This document shows positions 9,322-17,883 of a stretch of DNA of 64,000 nt, piece by piece (the first letter of the stretch is position 1; the number at the start of each line of letters is the position of its first letter). The stretch spans positions 126,464,376 through 126,528,375 of the forward strand of contig JAUPFV010000002.1 of NCBI GenBank assembly GCA_036936605.1, given 5' to 3'. The stretch is from Limnanthes douglasii subsp. nivea. Its lineage: Eukaryota > Streptophyta > Magnoliopsida > Brassicales > Limnanthaceae. Position numbers and translations under genes: made by a program. Below the pieces are notes generated by a model that was not told the origin of the DNA, did no database searches, and worked only from the letters and a program-made list of their open reading frames with translations.

Positions 9322-9707
9322 CTCCTATCAGTCAGTTTGGTTTACCGAAACTAGAGAACAAAGGGTCAAGAAACAGAGTGAGATTGCAAGCTGCAATCGA
9401 TAGTCTCTTAAGGGTTTGGTACCCACCGGAAGCCAGCAAGGGAATGCAAAACCAGACAGGCGCTTGAAGGGATTAGAACAATCGCCGGAATTCGTGGCGC
9501 TATCACTGGAGAAGACCATAGGCTGGTTAGATCTTGGAGAAGAACCTCCTCCCTCTCATTCGTACCTTTTCAGATAATCCACATTCGCTTTTGTAAACTT
9601 CTGCTACTACTTCCAAGAAAGTACCTCCATTTTTTGGAGCGTTGGCTATCTGCTCAACTGAAGCTTCAAACTATCAACCGACTGTGAAACGGTTTTTGGA
9701 GAAGTAG

Positions 9708-10136
9708 CTATTTACTTTTATTTATTGAATAAAAGTCGCAAAAGAACTATTTACCTATTACTGTTTTTTACATTTTCGTCAAATTCCTGTTTTATTATCA
9801 TGTAAAATTTATTAAAGATAGTATTTATTTATATTATAAGTTTTGTTTTAATTTATTTAAAAAATATATAAAGAAAGTGTTTACTGACATATATCTGTAA
9901 TGGATTATGTAATAGACATACCTTACCTTACATATTCAAATGTTTCCTGCACTTTAAGATTAAATAAAGTATAATTATTTCAAACCAAAAACTCTAATCA
10001 AATAGATAAATTACAAGAAGAAAAACCATTATCAAATACATAAAGTAGCTAATTATTGTTACTGAATTATTTTAATTCTACGCACACAACTGTTATATGG
10101 TCTTAAATACAAGACCAATATTATAACGTTATAAGA
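9708..10136. other. IPT copy A 3' flank and truncated copia LTR
   Basis: 9708 to about 10047 is the shared IPT 3' flank, most similar to that of copy C (52271 downwards). From about 10050 to 10130 the sequence (TTATTGTTACTGAATTATT, then ACCAATATTATAACG) matches the copia LTRs near 18000 and 20570. The LTR is cut at about 10130, where the 5-kb block begins. No gene is seen. Confidence 0.75.
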
Positions 10137-11929
10137 GAGTTGCATACATAAGGCTTTTAATCATATCTAACACATCATCAAATCTATATTTTAATCCATT
10201 ACAATTTATTTTCACACCATCACTTTCGATATGGATAAGTATTGGCTAACTTTCGATATGGATAAGTATTGGCTTAAATCAACAAATCTTCACAATCTAT
10301 CATCTTTGAGGAGGATAAAATAGTGTTCCATTTCCAAGTATTTATAGTTTTCCATGTTAAAAAATGTTAAATTTTATTGTTAATAACAATACTTTAACGC
10401 ACAATTAAATTTAGATGTATTAAAACAAAAATATTATAAGATTTAACTTTTAACAGTAATACGAAAAAATACATACTTGCCAAATATAGGCTCATACTGA
10501 CTACAAAAAGATTATTATCAAAGGTTTGATTTGGTGTCAAGGGCTGTAACTTGGTGTGGAAGTTGTAAAGTGTTCTTGAAGCTTTTTTTCTGTCGTATGA
10601 TGTAGTTTAAATTTGTAGTTGAGTGGTGAAGTTGGGTCTAAGTGTTAGGGGCTGAAGCTAAGTTGTAAAACTAAAACTATATGCCCAGAGCTGGAACAAA
10701 GTGTTGTGGCTGGAGAAATCTAAGTGGGGCAGTTCAATTGGACGTTAAGGGTTGAGGCTTGGTAAGTCGAAAAATTAATGAGTTGATATTGCTGACTATA
10801 TATATGACCAAATGTGCAGCTAGACTTAGGTGCATAATAAGTTTACGAGAATCTAAGAGTTAAATAAAACTGAAGCTTCCTAGAACAAAGCATATAAGAT
10901 GAGCTGAAGCATGTTGGACCAAAGCAGTGTGTCAAATCTACTCGAGCTCTACTTTTTGTTCCTTATGTAGTTGAGCTTAAGTTACTATTAATTAAATATT
11001 TATATCTATATTAATTTCTTATTTGTGAGGTTTTCCAATTTTATGATTAGGGTTTTATTATAGTCTTTGAATAATGAGATTTAATTTGTAGCATTTATTG
11101 GAGAATTTGAGTTTTTCTTATGTCTATTAGATTGGAAAAATAAATAGAAAGCTAGGGTTTTACCATTGGTGGGATTTTGGCGAATTGATAGTGACACAAA
11201 AGACAAGCCATGAATCTAGGTTTGAGAGAGATAAAACTTGTAGCTTTGATTATTGTAAGGTATGAGATAAACAATTGAATTAAAATTTTATTATTCAAAG
11301 TGTTTTTGTAAGCCCAAAATAGAGCTTTATAACATAGTTGAGTGATTGAGTGTTCACTGTCCGAGAATCTTCTTGTAACCTAATTTATATAAATATATAT
11401 GTAGTTTACCCCTATATAAGTAAAATAATTTCATGATTTGAACTCTTTTAAGTTTCTTGTTGTGTGTTTAATTGACTTTATATTCTTGCTTGTTAACTTT
11501 GTTCTTGAATTAAGATAGCAGTCAAGGCTTTGATTAACTTATGCAACATGTCGGTAGGTGCTCCTTAAATTTTGGCTATTATTTTGGTTCAAGGGTTAAG
11601 ATTCGGCTTCTCGAGTCTTGTTAAGTCTAGATCAAAATCTATTATAACATTTTTTATTTCTCTAATAAGTTGTCCAATCAGCATCAAGTTCTGAAATAAA
11701 TATGTAATGTTGGTGAAGAAAACAAAATAGAAGGACACATATCACAGATCCTAAATAACATGAAGCACATACACATTTACGGCCTCTATGGAGTTTAACC
11801 TATAGAAATTCACAAACGATAATGAGTTTAATCTCTATAGAATTAAAGTTAATATTCCTTGTAGAAATAAGACCATTTCCTTGCACCGAAGAGAATGGTA
11901 GAAAATGATTAATTTTGAAATATTCTTTC

Positions 11930-12490
11930 AGGCCCATGTTGATTTTGTGCATGTTGAATGAAACCTTTTGAAATGTGTTTAAAGAGTATTCAGCCATGGG
12001 AATTTGGAAAAAGCTGGAAGCTATCTATATTAAAAAAAAGCTCGGCGAACACGTTGTACCTTAAAAGGTAGCTTTACACGTTATGCATGGAATGTACAAA
12101 GGAAATCTCAAGACATTTGAACTATTTCTGAAGAATATTTATTGACTTGAATATCACTGTGTTCAACATAGAATATGAGGATCAAGAATTTAACTTCTTA
12201 AACTCTATGCTGGAAGTGATGAGCTCTTAATTGGAATATGCTCTACGAGGTGGTTCTTAAGACTGATTGTGACGATGTTATACTGAGTGTAAGTAGAAGG
12301 ATTGTTGGTAATTCTGAAAGAAGGGCTATATTAGTAAGAATTTCCTCGAGAGGAGAAAGATATACAGTTTTCTAAAGGACAAAGATGATACTTGGATGGT
12401 TTTGAATGACTATGTTGATGGTTTAGTGCCTTCTTCTTATGGGCACACTAATACGTAGGTTGTCGATTTTGAAGATTCATTCCATATGAT
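11930..12490 (+). pseudogene. Copia gag remnant in block copy 1
   Basis: Broken frames read KKLEAIYIKK, then ANTLYLKR, LCMECTK, HLNYF and INIEYEDQE-like segments. Their order is that of the UBN2-type gag of plant Ty1/copia elements. Many stops are present. The same remnant lies at about 32640-33180 in block copy 2. Confidence 0.5.
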
Positions 12491-14059
12491 TTTAAAAAAT
12501 GTTAGAAAATGTAGAACTATTTGAAGATAATAAGGTAATTTTGGTTCATGATGTGTGTTGTAATGTAAAAGAAATGTAAAGTATTATATTTAAGCTCTAA
12601 ACTAGTCTGGATAAAGATTTTAAAAATATAAGGTATGTCCTTAAACTTAAACTTAAACTTCTTTTTATAGTTATGTTTGATAAGGAAACGTTTAAGTATA
12701 AGGGTGTAGATGACAAACTGAGGGTCTTCCAAAACTCACATGTTGTTGTGGAGGCTAGCTATGATAGTTTCAAAGATTTCTATGGGGTGTTTTCGTAATA
12801 CAGACGGTAAATAAAGTTTAGAATTTGTTTAAAGAGATAGTTGAACTGCTTGGGTATTCAGTATATACAGAGAAGTTTAATGAAAGTGGTTGAGAGAGTA
12901 ACTATTTTATATTGTTTCAAAGCCTAAAATTGTATATGTGATATAGGCCCAAGTGGGCCTACACCCTTAATGGGCCTATTTAAATAATCTAAACCCATTA
13001 AATCAAAACCCATAATTATACTTTATTATCTGAAATAACTATATTAATATTATATATTTATTGCATTAATAATATAACAACAATACATGTCCAATAGCTT
13101 ATTTGTACGACATACGGGTTTTAAAATTAGGTCCTTATCAGTAGCCTTCATAGTCCTTGCGAAGGTTCGTCAGTAGGACTTAAACCTGGAACTGCTTCAG
13201 ATTAAATCATGCAGGAAATAGTCAAACCAAAAACTTCTAGATTGATAGCATTGACTGATTATGGAACCGCTTCACGTACTCGTGATTTTAGCTAGTACTA
13301 GTTGACTCGAATAGCCTTACTTACTCCTAATAACTATTGTCCCTAAATATTGCTACATGTTATTATCACTTTAGTCCATGTTTCCATACTTTCTTTAATA
13401 AATATTCCCCCTCCCCCACCATTATTTTAACTTGTTATTATTTTGGAGATAAAAAGAGAAGCTCACAACGTTAGCCATAGAAAAATCCTATATATTCAAT
13501 CTAATAGCCACCACAAAACATTTCTCTATCAACAGTATAAGCCTCAGCTCCACAGTGGTATTTTTTATGCCACTTAACCGATTGGTTGTTTCTCTCAAAT
13601 TGAGCGAGAGTGGAGAGAAAATCTAAAAGATCTATCGGGATTCCTAAAACCGTCATGCAAAGAATAAAAAACATGCCAAACATACTCCAGCATCCCTAAA
13701 TACACCCTCGGATCAATTGTCTATGGGTAATTTTGACATCGTTGAAAAGTTTGTTGTCCCTCGAGTGCCATAGACAGAGAGGTCACAAATTAGTTTGGTA
13801 AACTCTGGAGGCAACTTGATGGGATTGGTCAACGATGCAGAATAGTATACTGATGTGAGATCATCAGTTGGTGTATTATGTCAATTATGAGAAGTGATTA
13901 TGAGAGAGGAGCAGAGATCGAGAAGAAAAGTGAAAGGAAGACACTGGCGGGAAAATGTAGAAAAAGCAAAATAGCAGATGTTGAATTACCTCATTTAGTA
14001 GCTTAAGAAAAGATAATTTATTTATTTTTATAACATCGCGTAAAATTATTAGCCAAAAA

Positions 14060-15130
14060 AGCGGTAAGTGAGATTTTGGCTACATGGGGAATCCAAGAGG
14101 ATGTGGAAATACGGCTATCGAAGCCCCGAGAGACACTGCTCTGACTGTGTAGAAAAGTAATTAGTCTTCATCCCTAACATGCTAAATTGGATGCTACAAC
14201 TTTTACTTCACCCATAAGTCATTAGGTACTTCGAGCTGGTTGGCATGTTCCTACTCAAACCAAGCTATATATCTGGTCTGCTTTTATGTGGTGTATCATG
14301 TAATAAAGGCTATCAAACATTAAAATGGTAATGGAGGAAGGTTTAGCGATCACCAGGCTATCAATGATGCCTTGGATCTCATTCTACTTTATTGCTAATG
14401 GGGAAGAGTATAAGGTAGTAAGTGATCTCTTAGACGCCGAAAATGTTTGGAAGCAACACTTATTGTTTTGTGAGGAGTAGCTGGGAGACAGACCTAAAGA
14501 CCTCCCAAAAGAGAATTATAACCACAATCGAAGGAGTGACAAAACGTATGTAATTTTGCTTACAAATTTAGTTAATTTTAACCTTCAATACTTGAAGATT
14601 ACTTTTTATTAATTTTGAAGCTATACCCAAGTCTCAACAGCACCATCTGAAAGATACCAACCATACTTTCAAACAGTTACGCCATTGTGCTGAAGAGGAA
14701 TGGTCGGACGAGGTATATAACTACTTTATACCAAAACACCTGGTTTGGAGTCACTTTAGGTGAACTCAATCGAATCTTAAGTTATCATGGGATAAATTCA
14801 TAACACCACAGGGTGCATCGGTAATTTTTAAACAAATATAAACTACTTATGGCATGGTATATCTTCACACTATAAATAGGGATCCAAGAAATAGGGTGAA
14901 GAATGATTATGCTAGTGGTTCGGGCATAAAAATACTAACTACTGGTGTCCCAAAGGTGAAGCGATCTGATAAGCCAATAAAAAAGCTGGTGGGGATGTAG
15001 TGAGTCAAATACACGAAGAACCTCCGAACATAAAAGGAAAAAAAACGTCAAGCACATCATAGGATAACATGAGGAAAAAATCAAATAGTGAGAAAAACAT
15101 AAAAAAGATGAAGGCAAGCTCATAAATAGT
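14060..15130 (+). pseudogene. Antisense-type ORF remnant of a Tat gypsy, block copy 1
   Basis: One frame gives FYFIANGEEYKVVSDLL, then VWKQHLLFCEE near 14460. The best-preserved parallel is at 34990-36778, where it ends in a coiled-coil and acidic tail before a gypsy tandem array. This resembles the extra ORF of Tat-type elements. It is cut at 15146, where the IPT promoter array begins. Confidence 0.4.
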
Positions 15131-15157
15131 TTGCACCGTAAATCAACTGGAACTTTT

Positions 15158-16118
15158 GAAGCTTCACTAAAATTATAATAGATCAGTACTACTAGATAAT
15201 TTATAATATTAACTGGAACTTTTAGATATTATAAATTTTCTTGATCGTTAATATGAAAATTTATAATAATTTCAAGAAAAAAGAAGGAAACCGAACTAAA
15301 ATATTAAATATGATTAACCCAATAATATATATATAGGCTTTATTTTAATTTTTTTGAAAATCAAACATTTTAAATGTGATTTGAGTTGGGTGTCGTATCA
15401 TAAACAATTTCTGAATTATTAAAATAAATATCAATAAGAAAACATGAGTAATATAATATAACCGGTTATAATAATGTGTATCTAATACTTTTAATAAAAC
15501 TTAAAATTTAAAAGCTTTACTGAAATTAAAATGAGTTAGTATTGGATAAGCTGTATTATAATTAGGACTTTTAGCAATTATAAATTTTTATAATGGTTAA
15601 TATGAAAGTTTTGGATAAATTTTGAATAAATAAAATATTTATTAAATTACAAATAACAAACCTAACTAAAGTAATAAATGTGATTGAACAATTATTATAT
15701 TTATAGATTACTTTATTGAAATTATTCTGGAATCAAAATGTTTGTCATTTTATTTATTTTTAACATTAAATACAAAATGTTGTAGGCAAAAAGTTAAAAT
15801 TAACCTAAAGATTTATGGAGTTATTCTAAAAAATATCCATAAAATTAAAAAGTCAAACACCAAAAGGGGTAAAACATTGGTAATGTATATATTTTCTTAT
15901 TATCATATTTTAATAAAAAAAAAATTGAAGCATCATTAAAATTAAAATAGGTCGGTTTTAGATAATTTGTATTTTTAGTTGGAGCTTTTAGATATTATAA
16001 AATTTGATTATGGTTAATACCAAAAATTATTAATATTTAGTTGACCATGCCAAAAGATGATAGGAAAGATAAGGAATATAATAAATGTGGCTGACCCAGC
16101 ATTATATATTTAAAGGAT
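15158..16118 (+). promoter_or_regulatory. Tandem promoter-like array upstream of IPT copy B
   Basis: Three diverged units begin at about 15158, 15514 and 15927, each with a GAAGC(T/A)TCACT-like start followed by TTAAAATTA. Each unit runs through a conserved order: a TTTTAG..ATTATAAATTTT stretch, a TTAATATGAAA stretch, and then (A/G)TAATAAATGTG..TGAAC ahead of a TATA-like run. Those TATA-like runs are near 15325, 15692 and 16103. The last is the TATA box of the gene itself. Copy C has at least four such units, so the array existed before the duplication and has changed in copy number since. Confidence 0.75.
16103..16112 (+). promoter_or_regulatory. Probable TATA box of IPT copy B
   Basis: TTATATATTTAAAGG lies 31 bp before the first ATG (16135). 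Transcription normally starts 25-35 bp after a TATA box, so the RNA may begin at or just beyond that ATG. The same spacing is kept in copy C. Confidence 0.65.
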
Positions 16119-16134
16119 AGCTTTTAGATATCTG

Positions 16135-17190
16135 ATGTATACCAATACAACCCTAATTCTAAACCCAGTAGCAATGAATCTAACCCTAAACCCATTTCAT
16201 GTCTACTCTTTGTCGGTTAACAATGTCGCTCTCTCATCCAACTGTGGCGTTCAACACAAAACCCAACAGCGCCCTCGTCTCCTCCCCTGCCGGATGAGTT
16301 ACTCCACAGCCAACCAGCAGGAGAAGGTAATAGTGATCTTGGGCGGTACTGGCAGTGGTAAATCGAGATTTTCAATTGATCTTGCTACTCAATTGTCGGG
16401 TGAAATAATAAACTCCGATAAGATTCAGATATACAAAGGACTAGATATTGCTGGAAACAGAATTACTGTTCCTGAACAGCGTGGGGTACCTCATCATCTT
16501 CTCGGTGTATTTGACCACAATGACCCCGAGTTTACTGCAACCGACTTTCGCTCGGTTGGTGCCGACCTTATTTCAGATATAAGCTCTCGGGGAAAGATAC
16601 CTATCGTTGTTGGTTGTACTAACTCGTTTGTTTACTCTTTAATGGCTGAACGGTTTGACCCGGAAGCAGATGTTTTTACAGATCATGGTTCCATATGCTC
16701 CAACGTGAGATACGACTCTTGTTTTCTCTGGGTGGATGTTGCACTGCCCGTTCTATTCGATTGCTTGAGGAAACGTGTTGACGAGATGCTTGATGCTGGT
16801 CTTTTCGAAGAGCTGGAACAGTATTTGGGGTCCGACAAGTCAACAGGTCATCCCGCAATAGCAAAAACAGTCGGTGTGCGCGAATTCGAGTCGTATTTTC
16901 GTAAACAGAAAATGAGAGCTAAGGGGAACCGGGAGGAACGGGAACGAGATGAAGATTACCAGCGAGCAGTAAGAGAGATGAAAGAGAACACGTGTCAGCT
17001 GGTGAAAAGACAGGTAGGTAAAATTCTCCGGCTGAGAGAGGCAGGTTGGGATATACATCGATTAGATGCAACGGCAGCGGTTAAAGAAAAGCTGACTCCG
17101 TCGAGCAATGCTGAAGGGTGGACAGACATTTGGAATAGAGACATGATTGAACCAAGTCTTGAGATTGTGAAACGGTTTTTGGAGAAGTAG
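16135..17190 (+). CDS. IPT: Adenylate isopentenyltransferase (cytokinin synthase), IPT copy B
   Basis: This intronless gene encodes 351 residues, the usual length for plant IPTs. The enzyme transfers the isopentenyl group of DMAPP to ATP or ADP, the first and rate-setting step of cytokinin synthesis, usually in plastids. Visible features are the nucleotide-binding loop GGTGSGKS (residues 70-77), NSDKIQIYKGLDI (93-105, substrate site), GVPHHLLG, a CTNSF segment where many plant IPTs have GSNS, and FLWVDVALPVLFDCLRKRVDEM. The first 62 residues hold no acidic residue and fit a transit peptide. The TATA spacing suggests that Met14 (16174) may be the real start, with Met54 as a further choice. It differs from copy C by about four substitutions and one codon. 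An AATAAA lies 21 bp after the stop. It appears functional. Confidence 0.95.
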   Translation: MYTNTTLILNPVAMNLTLNPFHVYSLSVNNVALSSNCGVQHKTQQRPRLLPCRMSYSTANQQEKVIVILGGTGSGKSRFSIDLATQLSGEIINSDKIQIYKGLDIAGNRITVPEQRGVPHHLLGVFDHNDPEFTATDFRSVGADLISDISSRGKIPIVVGCTNSFVYSLMAERFDPEADVFTDHGSICSNVRYDSCFLWVDVALPVLFDCLRKRVDEMLDAGLFEELEQYLGSDKSTGHPAIAKTVGVREFESYFRKQKMRAKGNREERERDEDYQRAVREMKENTCQLVKRQVGKILRLREAGWDIHRLDATAAVKEKLTPSSNAEGWTDIWNRDMIEPSLEIVKRFLEK

Positions 17191-17672
17191 CTATTTACTT
17201 TTATTTATTGAATAAAAGTCACAAAAGAACTATTTACCTATTACTGTTTTTTATATTTTCGTTAAATTCCTGTTTTCTTATGATGTAAAATTATTTATTA
17301 AACTTTATAACATAAAAATAAAACAAATTTAAGATACTATTTATTAATATTATATGTTTTATTTATTTAACTTTAAAAAAAATTGTTAAATAATATCAAA
17401 TGAAAAAAAAAACTACATTATATGTGAAATGAATTAAAAAATTTAAAAGGGGACATAAAAATATTTAATTTTCATACCATCAAATATTTTATTAAATAAA
17501 ACTAAAAAAAAAAGTTAACTAACATATATATCTTTACTGCAATATTTAATAGATAAACCTTACATATTCTAATGTTTCCTACACTATAAGGTTAAATAAA
17601 GCCCAACTATTTTAAAAAATAAGAATTGTAATCAAGCAGATAGTTTACAAAGAAGAAAACCATTATCAAAAT
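17191..17672. other. IPT copy B 3' flank
   Basis: AT-rich DNA that aligns in patches with the 3' flanks of copies A and C, up to CATTATCAAAATACATAAGG, but with extra segments around 17290-17480. An AATAAA at 17211-17216 is a possible poly(A) signal. No gene is seen. Confidence 0.6.
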
Positions 17673-17706
17673 ACATAAGGTAGTTACTCTGATGCATAAT
17701 CTTTAC

Positions 17707-17872
17707 ATTTTTTTATGTCTGAGAAGTTAATAGGGGTTTCGGATGGAGATAACTCAAACATGGAGATAGACTCCAACTTCATACATTAAATTTTTTTATG
17801 ACTGAGAAATTAATAGGGTTTTCGGATGGAGATAACTCAAACATGGAGATAGACTCCAACTTCATACATTAA
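17707..17872. repeat. 83-bp tandem duplication
   Basis: A segment with TCGGATGGAGATAACTCAAA and GACTCCAACTTCATACATTA occurs twice in a row (about 17707-17789 and 17790-17872). Unit 2 of the larger duplication has a single, shortened copy near 21960-22030, so this local doubling is younger or was lost there. Confidence 0.85.
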
Positions 17873-17883
17873 ATTGTAAATTT

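Larger units (their letters stand above)
7441..9682 (-). mobile_element. Minus-strand LINE fragment inside IPT copy A
   Basis: A T-run at 7441-7450 is the poly(A) tail read from the other strand, so the element runs from right to left. A 5' leader (9682-9322) precedes an ORF1 with a DUF4283-like domain and a zinc knuckle, as in plant L1-type LINEs. No endonuclease or reverse transcriptase is present: only about 0.5 kb separates the end of ORF1 from the tail. The insertion interrupts the IPT reading frame ten codons before the stop. I cannot find a convincing target-site duplication; at most one or two bases repeat. Confidence 0.75.
6931..9707 (+). pseudogene. IPT copy A: adenylate isopentenyltransferase pseudogene, split by a LINE
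   Basis: 6931-7440 is nearly identical to codons 169 onward of the intact IPT at 16135. The last 25 bp of the gene, including the TAG stop at 9705-9707, reappear at 9683. Four lesions are visible. The first 168 codons are gone, replaced by the gypsy1 LTR. A net 14-nt deletion near 7326 removes the segment encoding GWDI and shifts the frame. A 2.24-kb LINE fragment sits at 7441-9682. There are also scattered substitutions. The downstream flank is shared with the other two IPT copies. It cannot encode an active enzyme, since the nucleotide-binding loop is absent. Confidence 0.95.
10137..15146. repeat. 5-kb duplicated block, copy 1
   Basis: This stretch is collinear with 30739-35877, from GAGTTGCATACATAAGG at the left end to TTGCACCGTAAATCAA at the right end, with only short indels. 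It holds no intact gene. Recognisable contents are a plus-strand copia gag remnant (about 11930-12490) and a plus-strand piece of a gypsy antisense-type ORF (about 14060-15130). The rest, including 10137-11900 and 12800-14000, is unassigned degraded DNA. Confidence 0.9.

Noticed and set aside
13501..13683. A 60-residue minus-strand frame (MFGMFFILC...) also present at 34151-34363
   Set aside because: It lies in both copies of the 5-kb block, but its end differs between them and it matches no family known to me. It is probably a chance frame in degraded DNA.
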